This document shows positions 46,122-57,270 of a stretch of DNA of 64,000 nt, in pieces. The notes beneath the pieces are model-generated. The model was not told the origin of the DNA and ran no database searches. It was given only the letters and a program-made list of their open reading frames with translations. A program made the position numbers and the translations under genes. The stretch covers positions 53,340,430-53,404,429 of the forward strand of contig CM055060.1 in NCBI GenBank assembly GCA_029204045.2, read 5' to 3'. Each line of letters opens with the position of its first letter. The first letter of the stretch is position 1. This DNA comes from Tillandsia leiboldiana. Lineage: Eukaryota > Streptophyta > Magnoliopsida > Poales > Bromeliaceae.

Positions 46122-46575
46122 ATTAAAAACTAAAATAATTAATTCTTATTAGGGGTTTAAATAATTATTGTAATCTCCAAATCAAACGCAATCTAAAAAT
46201 TTCATTTTGCATGTGTGGCAGTACAACAGCTAGCATGTTAATATATCAACAAGTAGCTTTATGTGTTATGAAACTTTTGAATTAGCACTATTCATTTAGA
46301 TCGATTTAATAATAAAAATTACGTACAAAACAAGTTTTTTCATGTGTACATATATATTATTATTCGCAAAATATAAAAATAAATGCCTACCTAATTAATA
46401 ACGTTTGATTATTAAAAGACAAAAAAAAAAAGAATATTCTTTTTCCAACTTTTAAGAATGACTAAATTCAACGCTATAACTTTACCTACCGGTTTAGGTT
46501 AACCTAAACTGAAACGTACATCGAACCTCTCTTACATTTCTCCATAATATTTAAAAGTCAAAGGAAAATACGTAC

Positions 46576-46579
<4 letters not shown>

Positions 46580-46663
<84 letters not shown>

Positions 46664-46886
46664 CGTAAGGTTACTAAACTCTTATGAGTATAAATTTCTT
46701 TGTACTCATAACTTTTTCATCATTGGATGAAAAAATATGCGGTTAGGATGATAGTGATCCATCTAGAGTTTAGAAAAATAGTAAAAATCTTAGGAACTAT
46801 TATAATCCTAATCGCAAATTTTTTCATCCAAAAAATAAAAATTTATAAGTATAAAAAAATTTTACTTATAAAAATATAGTAGCCGG

Positions 46887-46945
<59 letters not shown>
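46580..46945. mobile_element. (TA)n-foldback-(TA)n unit
   Basis: The (TA)n at 46580-46662 and 46891-46945 enclose a foldback of about 228 bp. One arm reads TTACTAAACTCTTATGAGTA...TTGGATGAAAAAATATGCGG. The other arm is its approximate complement and ends TATAGTAGCCGGACCC. Non-coding. Related foldbacks lie at 48016-48129 and 51512-52045. Confidence 0.65.
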
Positions 46946-46948
<3 letters not shown>

Positions 46949-47159
46949 TCCTCTCTCTATCTATACATTAATTTTTCCATAGAATTTAAAAGTTAATAAA
47001 ATATCTATGTTGACGAAGATGGAACTTGTATTTACAGGCCATGAAAATACTATCATAATATACTGTTCTTAAGGTTTCAAGCAACTTATTCTTTTAATTT
47101 CAGCTTTTGATGAGTTTAATTTTAAGTTCTAAATTTAAACTTTTCTTTTTATTTTTTTT

Positions 47160-47161
<2 letters not shown>

Positions 47162-47247
<86 letters not shown>
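47162..47247. repeat. (TA)n microsatellite
   Basis: About 86 bp of uninterrupted (TA)n. The frames across it are Ile-Tyr artefacts. Confidence 0.9.
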
Positions 47248-47250
<3 letters not shown>

Positions 47251-47303
47251 CTAGGCTTTGATTTTGTTTATTATGTCGGTTTAAATTTTTCTTGTACCTA
47301 GCA

Positions 47304-47560
47304 CACTATAATAAAACTATGCTATAACGACACTTTTAAGTGTTGCTAAATACTAAAAAAAATACTGCTGAAAAAAATACCGACACTTATCATTAGTGTC
47401 GCTATATGTGTCGTCGCTAGGGTGTATAACGACACATTATTATAATGTGTCCAAAAAATATATCCCTATAATCTAATTTGGATATAGATGGACTACAAAT
47501 AGGACACTTGCAAAAAAGTATCACAAACATGTATCGCTATAACCTAATTTTGTTGTAGTG
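47304..47560. mobile_element. CACTA-type MITE
   Basis: The left end is CACTATAATAAAACTATGCT. The right end on the complement is CACTACAACAAAATTAGGTT. 257 bp. The flanks GCA and GCG are a 2/3 match to a 3-bp duplication. Internal words GACACTTTTAAGTG and ACACATTATTATAATGTGTC are shared with 48381-48641. Confidence 0.7.
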
Positions 47561-47934
47561 GCGCAGCTGCCAAAAAGTTGCTACCGGATTTTTTCGAACG
47601 ATGGACCGAGAAGAAAGTTGATTATAGCGCAGATGAAACTTGGCAGACTAAATTGTGGCAAATAAAAGTCTGAGGATGAAATGAAAATCTCGTCAAGCTT
47701 CACGGCTAGATCTATAATCGACCAGTTGTACGTAGATCGAATCACGATGCAACCTTAATTTCTAACTACATACGATACAAACAATAATTAATTAAATTGC
47801 TTATATATGAAAACCAACTTTTCCAACACTTAAAACTCTCATATTTATCATTGTGGTCAATTTCTGGAAATTTGTTGTTGAACAAGATTAATTAGGAGCA
47901 CAAAAAATAGAATCAAAATGTGCAATATTATTGA

Positions 47935-47936
<2 letters not shown>
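47561..47936. other. Intergenic, no feature recognised
   Basis: AT-rich to mixed sequence between two MITE/(TA)n blocks. I see no gene in it. Confidence 0.4.
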
Positions 47937-48018
<82 letters not shown>

Positions 48019-48127
48019 CGGCTACTATACTCTTATAAGTAAAACTCTTTCGTACTCCCTTCATTCAAGGGTGAAAAAGTTATAAGTACAAAAAAATTTA
48101 TACTCATAAAAGTATAATAACCCTACG

Positions 48128-48215
<88 letters not shown>
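47937..48215. repeat. (CT)n(CA)n(TA)n, short foldback, (TA)n
   Basis: Compound microsatellite: CT about 47937-47966, CA to 47980, TA to 48015. Then a foldback of about 114 bp begins GTCCGGCTACTATACTCTTA and ends AAAAGTATAATAACCCTACG. A further (TA)n lies at 48130-48215. The foldback is a shortened relative of 46663-46890. Confidence 0.65.
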
Positions 48216-48219
<4 letters not shown>

Positions 48220-48380
48220 AATATTTCTATACTTTTTTTTTTTTACCTTCCATTCATATCTATTCAACGGCCAAGATTTAATTATTTTTAAGTTGTGACC
48301 TACAATAGTATATCACTTTGAGGAGGTACTGGTTACCAGGTATCCAAAATATGATTATTTTAGTTTTTTGATTCAGAAGT

Positions 48381-48641
48381 CACTACAATAAAATTATGCT
48401 ATAGCGACACTTTTAAGTATTTCTAAAATCTAAAAAAAATACCGCTAACAAAAATACCGATACATATAATTAGTGTCGTTATATGTGCAGTCGTTAGGGT
48501 GTATAGCGATACATTATTATAATGTGTCCCAAAAATATATTCCTATAACCTAATTTTAGATATAGATGAAATATAGATATGATGACATTTGTACAAAAGT
48601 GTCACAAAAATATGTCACTATAACCTAATTTTATTGTAGTG
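48381..48641. mobile_element. CACTA-type MITE with 3-bp TSD
   Basis: Terminal inverted repeats of about 29 bp: CACTACAATAAAATTATGCT on the left, CACTACAATAAAATTAGGTT on the complement of the right. The exact 3-bp duplication AGT (48378-48380 and 48642-48644) is the En/Spm (CACTA) signature. 261 bp, non-coding. Confidence 0.85.
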
Positions 48642-49019
48642 AGTAATTGAGTAAATTTAGCTCTATTTTGAGAATTTTTATTTTTGTATATATTATAAAT
48701 TTTAAAGATTTCAATTTAGTGAGAGTTTTTATTTTAGGAAATATTATAAAATTTAAATATTCTAATTTAGTTATGGTGGTAATATTTTAATCGTCTTTAT
48801 TTAAAATATTTTAAATAATTTTAATTTTAGGAAACTATATTAAAATTTAGATTATTTTTAGGAATAAAAATTTAGGACCCTATTAATTTTTATTTTTTAA
48901 AAAAAAGAAATAAGAAAAAAATTTAGATTACTTTTTTATTTAATTTGCTAGTTATTTTTATTTCGAATTTGAAGGTTGAAATTTTTAAAATTTTATCAAA
49001 TAGTACAAAATTTAATCCG

Positions 49020-50060
49020 ATGGATAAACTCTTTAAATTAATACATAAACTGTAATTCTATTTTTTTAAAATTTAAACTCTTTAAATTAATGACTAAATT
49101 GTAATTCTAAAACTCTTTAAATTAATATCTAAATTGTAATTCTAAATTTTTTTAAATTAAACTCCTTAAATTAATGACTAAATTGTAATTCTAAAACTCT
49201 TTAAATTAATGCCTAAATTATAATTATAAATTTTTTTAATTTAAACTTTTTTAAATTAATGCCTAAATTGTAATTTTAAAACTCTTTAAACTAGTGCCTA
49301 AATTATAATTCTAAAACTCTTTAAATTGATGCCTAAATTATAATTCTAAAACTGTATAAATTAATACCTAAATTGTAATTCTAAAACTATTTAAATTAAT
49401 GCCTAAATATTAATTCTAAATTTTTTTAAATTAAACTCTTTAAATTAATAGCTATATTGTAATTCTAAAACTCTTTAAATTAATGCCTAAATTGTAATTC
49501 TAATTTATTTTTTAATTTAAACTCTTTAAATTAATGCATAAATTGTAATTCTAAAACTCTTTAAATTAATGGCTAAATTGTAATTCTAAAACTCTTTAAA
49601 TTAATGTCTAAATTGTAATTCTATAACTTTTTTAATTAATATCTAAATTGTAATTCCAGTTTTTTTTGAAACTAAACTCTTTAAATTAATGACTAAATTG
49701 TAATTCTAAAACTCTTTAAATTAATGTCTAAATTATAATTCTAAATTTTTTTAAATTTAAACTCTTTAAATTAATGCCTAAATTGTAATTATAAATATTT
49801 TTAATTTAAACTCTTTAAATTAATGCCTAAATTGTAATTCTAAAACTCTTTAAATTAATGTCTAAATTGTAATTCTAAAACTCTTTAAATTAATGTCTAA
49901 ATTGTAATTCTAAAACTCTTTAAATTAATGCCTAAATTGTTATTCTAAAACTCTTTAAATTAATGTCTAAATTGTAATTCTAAAATTCTTTAAATTAATG
50001 CCTAAATTGTAATTCTAAAACTTTTTAAATTAATGCATAAATTAGTGCAAAATTAATGTC
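49020..50060. repeat. AT-rich minisatellite, ~36-bp unit
   Basis: Around 25-30 head-to-tail copies of a unit built from CTCTTTAAATTAATGCCTAA followed by ATTGTAATTCTAAAA, with some units extended by a TTTTTTAAATTAAA insert. Units near 49820-50000 are nearly uniform, and the edges are more degraded. A second, looser block resumes at about 50240-50500 after an unrelated 180-bp gap. Non-coding. Confidence 0.85.
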
Positions 50061-50692
50061 TAAATTTGTGAAAAATATATGAATCAAAACTTTCATTATA
50101 TGTTGAATTTAAAATTTATCTATTTTCAAATTTTTTAGAATAGTGATACAAAATTAATTTCTAAATTAGAGCAAGCCTAAAATTCTTTATACATATTAAA
50201 TATGTTGAATTTGACTATAAACCTACGTTCAATTTTTTTTAAAAAATATTGATATAAATTAATGACTAAATTATAATTCTAATACTTCTTAAATTAATGT
50301 TTAAATTGTAATTCTAAATTTTTTTAAGTTAATACCTAAATTGTAACTCTAAAATATTTTAAATTAAACTTTTTAAATTAATGACTAAATTATAATTCTA
50401 AAACTCTTTAAATTAATGCCTGAATTCTAATTCTAAAATTTTTTAAATTAATGCATAAATTGTAATTCAAAAACTTTTCAAATTAAACTCCTTAAATTAT
50501 TGCAAAAGTAATGGCTATGTTAATGGAAGATATTTTAATTAATATATATTTTTTTAGTTTGTAATGTTTAATTAGGAAAATGTCATTTTTATGAAGTTTC
50601 CTATTAACCTGTTAATAAATAAAATTATATTTTTATTCTTTGTCAATCAACGGTTAATTTTTTATTTATTATTTATAAAAAAAATACCATAG

Positions 50693-50697
<5 letters not shown>

Positions 50698-50771
<74 letters not shown>

Positions 50772-50911
50772 TTACATTGGGATCCATACTATTGTAAAAT
50801 CAACTAAAGAGAGAGAAAGAGATAGTACAATAGCACTGATCTCAATACAAATTCAATGGTAAAAAATTTACAAGCATAGTTAAGCTTGTGCTTTTAAAAT
50901 TATGTAAACTC

Positions 50912-50990
<79 letters not shown>

Positions 50991-51209
50991 TCTGGCCACT
51001 AAGCAATTGGTGCTTTTGTAAGTTTTCTACCGTTAGGTTTACCCATTTGATTAATTTCATCTCTTAGATCATTATATTATATATACTAACAACTCATTTA
51101 ACTCAAGAGGCCACTATCATCCTAATCGCACATCTTTTCATCCAAAGACTAAAAACTTACAAGCACTAATAATTTGGTACTTTTAAAAGTATATATAGGA
51201 GCTCAATTC

Positions 51210-51240
<31 letters not shown>
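50698..51240. repeat. Alternating (TA)n tracts and foldbacks
   Basis: In order: (CT)n 50698-50725, (TA)n 50725-50767, a spacer of about 150 bp related to 52394-52585 (both contain AGTACAATAGCA and CAATACAAATTCAATG), (TA)n 50914-50988, a foldback at about 50989-51202 (CTGGCCACTAAGCAATTGGTGC; arms include ATCGCACATCTTTTCATCC), then (TA)n(GA)n 51210-51240. Confidence 0.65.
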
Positions 51241-52107
<867 letters not shown>

Positions 52108-52108
<1 letters not shown>

Positions 52109-52332
52109 CGGCTAGAATACTATCGATAGCACCAAACAATTGGTGCTATCAAGTTTTCAGCCGTTGGATGAAAAGATATGTGGTTGGGATTATAGTGGTT
52201 CCCTAAAATTTTTACTATTCAACCAACCACCTAGTAAACCCTAGGGGACCACTATAATCCCAACCGCATATTTTTTCATCCAATGATTAAAAACTTGACA
52301 ATGGCTTGGTGCTATCTATAGTATTCTAGCCT
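52108..52332. mobile_element. Foldback MITE (ATCGATAG family)
   Basis: Same family as the pair at 27505-28066. Arms begin CCGGCTAGAATACTATCGAT and end ATCTATAGTATTCTAGCC, with TTGGTGCTATCAAGTTTTCA in one arm. It is set between (GA)n tracts. Confidence 0.65.
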
Positions 52333-52351
52333 AATTTATATATATATATAT

Positions 52352-52399
<48 letters not shown>

Positions 52400-52580
52400 T
52401 TATATATTTTTAAAAGTATAGACCTAACTATATTTGTAAATTTTTTATTTTTTGATTTGTATTGAGATTTGTGCTTCAACTAAAGAGAAAGAGAAAGTAC
52501 AATAGCATGAATTTCAATACAAATTCAATGATAAAAAATTCACAAATATAATTAGGCTTGTATTTTTAAAAGTATATAAA

Positions 52581-52672
<92 letters not shown>

Positions 52673-52680
52673 CGCGCACA
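52333..52680. repeat. (TA)n(GA)n, spacer, (TA)n(GC)n
   Basis: A short (TA)n then (GA)n at 52353-52393, then a spacer related to 50767-50913, then (TA)n 52586-52668 ending in GCGCGCGCGC. This closes the (TA)n chain. Confidence 0.65.
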
Positions 52681-53734
52681 TACGATCTATGTAGGATTCT
52701 CTATTTTGTGGGCTTTAAATAAAGTGTGCTTCAAATGTTTAGCAACTAAAGTTTGGAACCAAGAATATAGCAGAAGCTTTTTAAAAATGGAGATTTAAAT
52801 TTGTTTGTATTTGTAATTTATCAAGATATATTATCTATCTAGCTAATATATAGCCATGATCTTTAGCATGTTAATTAATGATGCATTCCCTTTTATCTAT
52901 ATACCACATGTTTACTGCATAAAACTCGAATTAAAATAATAATAATAATAATAATAATAATAAGGTCTTGCAGTTCCTAGCTAGTTTATTTCAATACTTT
53001 GATTTGGTTACATAATTCGTGGATCACAAGCCTAACAAATTAATTTCCGCGCTAACTAATGGTAGGATATTATGAATTAAAAAATTTATTCCATGTGAAA
53101 TTTTAATTTGTTATAGCTCATGATCATTGTTCTCCTAATGCAGTTGATTCTCTATTTTATCATCCATTACTTGACTTTCCATATTTAGATTAAGCTTGTA
53201 ATTTTAATCCAACTAAAAGAAGGGGAAAAAGGGGTAAAAAAAAAACAAAAGAATTAAGGAGCATTATATGTAATCATCTAATATTATTAATTGTTATCGA
53301 TTAACTGCATGTGGTACTTATAATTTCTATTGATTAACATGCACTTTATTTCTAAAATATATATATACAGCCTTTTTTACAAATAAATTACATATATAAG
53401 TACTATTGGATGCGTAAGTTTTGCAAATTAACTAATCCAAATATACAAGTTTCACATATAATGATTGATCAGGACACCTCCTAGCTACAATGCATTGACA
53501 TGTGTTGTTCAATAAGAACTAATAAAAGCGAGACGAACAATTAATAAGGTGCTGAAATTATTGTTGATTAGGCAATTTTCCTTTGAATTATTTGCATAAA
53601 TTAAGAACCACAAGAGTACAAGAAAATGATATTTAAAATCTAATCAAAAGTTGAAAAAACTAGAGAAAAAAGGGAGAGATATATGTGTGGTAAGTATGTT
53701 TTTTTGTGTACAATTATCAATCTAAGATCCTATT
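52681..53734. other. Intergenic and WRKY 3' flank
   Basis: AT-rich with (AAT)n at 52936-52962. No gene is seen. The part next to 53734 is probably the 3'UTR of the minus-strand WRKY gene. Confidence 0.4.
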
Positions 53735-55479
53735 TCACTGAGGAGAAAGAGAGTCAATCACCCACTTACTGCTACTTTTACCACTCTCTTCATCCTTGTT
53801 GCTCGAAAAGGGGTTGTTCGCGGCCCACGGATACTTCATATTGGGTGTTTGGAAGTTCGCAGACATGTCGAAGATGCTCGAAGTGCCCGGAGAACTTGTG
53901 AAGCTATTCAGAGTTGGTAGATTGGGCGGAGAATTCAGAAGATATGGGCTTAGATATGCAGAATGTATTTGGTTAGAAAAGCTGCTGCCAGGAATAATAC
54001 TGGATGTCGAAGACGAGTTCACACCAGACATTAACATATAATTTGCTGCTGTGGATGTGGTGGAAGCCATGGCAGTCGCGCCTACGGGTAACGGATGGTT
54101 GTGCGTCCCCTCATACGTCGTTATGAGTATCGACATGTCCTCGAGGCATCTTTGTACCTATCCAACACAAGTGATCAAAATGCTAAGGAACAAATTAAGA
54201 ATTGGTGCAATAAAAGAAAATTCACAAGCATTTTTTAGTTCATATATACCTGTTTTCTAACGGGGCATCCGGGTGCCACCGTGCATCGGTAGTACGCTCG
54301 CGGACACGGGTTCCCTTTCGCGACCTTCTGACCATATTTTCTCCATTGACATCCATCATTCATCTACATATTTTCTCATAGCAAAGGGAAAATTGAACTA
54401 ATTTGCATATATATATTGAAAGCACAATCAACTACACTTAATGGTACATGAACTTACAGTTGGACCTTGGCACCTGGCTCTCACTGAAACCCTAGTTTTC
54501 CTATTGGCCGGATTGATGCTTTGGCTCGTAATCCCGGCCAATTCAGCGGCGGCTTGTAGTTTGTTGCTCTCTAGGGTTAACCAATTACTGCTCGGTTCCT
54601 TCGTCGACAAATCTTTTCCATGTGGTTCTTCAAATGTTTGCAAGCTCAGCGATAGCCCGAGATCCTTCGCTTCCTTCTTCGTGTGATCTTCACCTCCGTA
54701 ATTAGATAACAAAAATGGTTTTGCTTGCTCTTGATGATCACCACCCTCGACAGACTCGCAAGCCCTCTTTGGCTCTCGGTTATCGCCAGCGCTGAGAGAT
54801 AGAAATACTTGGGGCTCCTATTCGGAGAAAAAATATGTATATGTATCCATATTACAAGCGAAGTAAAGCAAACAATATTTATTGCCACATCTTAAGCTGA
54901 GTGAAATTTGGTTAGTTACTCTATGTTGATGGTGATGATCAGCTTTTTGCACCGCCGCGAATTTCATTTGCAGATCGTAGTAATCCTTCATGGTGCTGTC
55001 CACGGCCTTCCGCAGAAGCTCGTTCTCTTCCTTCATTCGATCCATCTCGGTTTGCAACATGCACAACTATACCAACAACAGCAACTCAAGGTCAACCAAA
55101 ATAAGCAAACAAAAGAGAGAGAGAAAGAGAGAGAGAATTGGTAGTAAGAATCTTAATTAGTATATAGCTAAACCTCATTGGATACAATATTATCACCCAT
55201 GGGCTTCACTTGTTTTCGATCTTCTGCCACTTCTCTCTTGGTTTCTTTCTCTCCCTCTTTATTATTTTCATCTTCTCTTTTCTCTCCGCCTTCTTTGACT
55301 AGGTCGTCGTCGTCCTCGTCTTCTTCTTTTTCCTCCTCTTCCATCTCTTCTTCTTCTTCTTCTTCTTCTTCATCTTCATGTTCTTCATCATCTCCTCTTC
55401 TTATTTCTTCTTCCTCGATCTTCAAGGAGAGATCGACTTGCATTATCTTCTTCCCCCCTTTCTTCTTCTTTGTTGACAT
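53735..55479 (-). CDS. WRKY transcription factor, group IIb
   Basis: Sequence-specific nuclear factor binding W-boxes (TTGACC/T). Minus-strand exons 55479-55174, 55066-54920, 54817-54458, 54363-54250 and 54157-53735 join in phase to 449 aa. The N-terminus is Lys/Glu/Asp-rich with long acidic runs at about 20-60, coded by GAA/GAG repeats. A coiled coil follows at about 103-142 (MKEENELLRKAV), then an LxLxL (EAR-like) LGLSLSL at 204-210. The WRKY domain has WRKYGQK at 278-284 and a C-X5-C-X23-H-X-H finger (C298, C304, H328, H330). The intron before VQRC is the VQR-type position of groups IIa/IIb. Domain wording (MNDGCQWRKYGQK, APGCPVRKQ, TTYEGTHNHPLP) is closest to WRKY72/61-type proteins, which act in basal defence and development in other plants. 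Orthology is inferred. Confidence 0.93.
55090..55095 (-). promoter_or_regulatory. W-box in WRKY intron 1
   Basis: Minus-strand TTGACC, a canonical W-box, in intron 1 of the WRKY gene. Motif match only. Confidence 0.35.
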
Positions 55480-56549
55480 GATTTTAACCTTAATCCCTTT
55501 CCCCGTCTCTCTCTCTCTCTTCCTTTTGGGGTCTTAATGGCCCCTCCGAGGCATCCCCCAAGTCAATGTTCTCGCGTGTAAGACGTATTAAAGGAGGTTA
55601 CACAAATTAACAATATAATAATATGACAATATTATAGAAATAGAGATGAGAGCAATTATTTCATGCAACTGGTGCACCGCATTCTGTATATATAAATTAG
55701 GAGCTAGACTGGAATACTATCGATAGCAAATGAATTCGCGGACGTCTATTTATTTTTAATGATGAAAATTTTAAAACAATGATCGACACAATTAAATATG
55801 ATCTAAATGTCCATTTAAATTATTTGAGAATTAAATTTTATATTTTTTCGATATTTTTTTTTGTCTATCAACTAGACACAAAAATAAACGACTGAAAATA
55901 AATATCTTTTAAAAAATAATAATATGAGTCTTATAATTACGATCAAAAGTATAGATCATATTTTAAATAGTTTAAAAATTTTTCTAATTAAGATTTAATT
56001 AATTTAATTTTTTTATACCGTTAAACCAAGTAAAAAACTCATATTTATTATTAAAATTATAAATTTTACAATTTTTTGATCATTAGATCAATTATATCGA
56101 AAAATTTTAAAATTTAATTTTTCGATGCTTTCATTAATTTAAGCTATATTTAACGATACCGATCGATCGATTTAGATGCTTCATCATCGAAAATAAATTA
56201 ATGACAATGTAGCATATTTTCTACTAATAACATTCCAACTCAACTCTATAAATTGGTAGATATAAATTGATACATTTGCAAAAATATGTATATATGAATA
56301 AACAAAAAAAAGTATTTAAAACTTGTGAATTTTGATTGGCAGATATCATTTTCAGAAACACCGTGATCTAGTTTGGCTCTTGACAAAGCAAAAAATAAAG
56401 TCCCAATGAAAATTGCATAAATAAAATTTTAGGCCTCTAAAGCATAAGCTGTAATTCGAATGTAGGGTGCATGGGGTGCACCTGGTACATGCAAAAATAT
56501 TTAGAGAGAGAGAGAGAGGCGACTAGCTCACTTTTGTTAATCTCTGTGT

Positions 56550-56586
<37 letters not shown>

Positions 56587-57139
56587 TAATAATTTTGGTT
56601 CGAGATCAAAGGTGACAAGGATATACCCAAGTCAAGTGGGCCTATATATGTCATGTGACTCGCCAAGCGCTTCCCACGCTCACCACTTCATTTTAATTTC
56701 CAACACAAGGTTTTTCTATTTTTTTAAAAAAGAAATGTATGGAAAACCCCCAACTATAGGTAGATATGAAAAAGCTCCCAGAAGTATCCATTAAGTATCT
56801 ATTAATTTTTAATATATAAGCTGACGTGGTGAAATTTCCTAAGTTTAGAATTTTTCTTTTTGTGTCCTCTTATTTCCATCCCCTCTTATTTTCTATCGTA
56901 CTTTTTCTCATCTTCTTCCTTCTATTTTTCTACCGTAAATTTAATTAAATATTTTATTAATTATAATTAAGAAATCGAAATAATAGTTTAGAAAATTTAG
57001 AATGCGTAAGTTATAAATTCGGAAAAACGAGACAACGAGAATTCTATTTTTAATTTGATATGGCTTTCTTCTTCTTTTCTCTTCCCTCTTTATTGTCCTC
57101 TTCTTCTTCTCCCACTTAATCATTTTATTATTATGATAA
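55480..57139. other. WRKY upstream region, AT-rich
   Basis: A CT-rich leader lies at about 55500-55525. At 55705-55730 is an end fragment of the ATCGATAG foldback family (GAATACTATCGATAGCA). (AAT)n lies at 56552-56590. No other gene is recognised. Confidence 0.4.
55561..55566 (-). promoter_or_regulatory. W-box upstream of WRKY start
   Basis: TTGACT on the WRKY sense strand, 82 bp upstream of the start codon. A further TTGACT lies at 56635-56630. Together with the intronic TTGACC it is compatible with auto- or cross-regulation by WRKY factors. Six-base motifs are common by chance. Confidence 0.35.
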
Positions 57140-57268
57140 ATGTCGAATCTAATCCTAGCGGCGACGGAGGAGGTGAAGCGCTCTTTGGAGCTCACCCTCG
57201 ACGCTTCCAACTTTGCCAATACTGTCGCCAATCACTTTTTCGTCGTCATCGAATTCTATACCCCCTAG
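57140..57268 (+). pseudogene. PDI-like N-terminal fragment cut by LTR element
   Basis: The frame from the ATG at 57140 contains SLELTLDASNFANTVANHFF followed by VVIEFYTP and a stop. This matches the start of the first thioredoxin domain of canonical PDIs (LTLDxxNF...VVEFYAPWCGHC). It stops exactly where the active-site WCGHC should begin. The LTR at 57271 starts two bases after the stop. It is therefore a gene fragment, not a gene. It belongs to a different PDI class from the gene at 8424. Short homology, so the identification is moderate. Confidence 0.55.
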
Positions 57269-57270
57269 AG

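Noticed and set aside
47107..47301. Ile-Tyr repeat frames (also at 27665, 44653, 48061, 51339)
   Set aside because: They translate (TA)n microsatellites.
49020..50060. CRISPR-like array
   Set aside because: Units are contiguous and AT-rich with no unique spacers, and this is a plant nuclear genome. It is a minisatellite.
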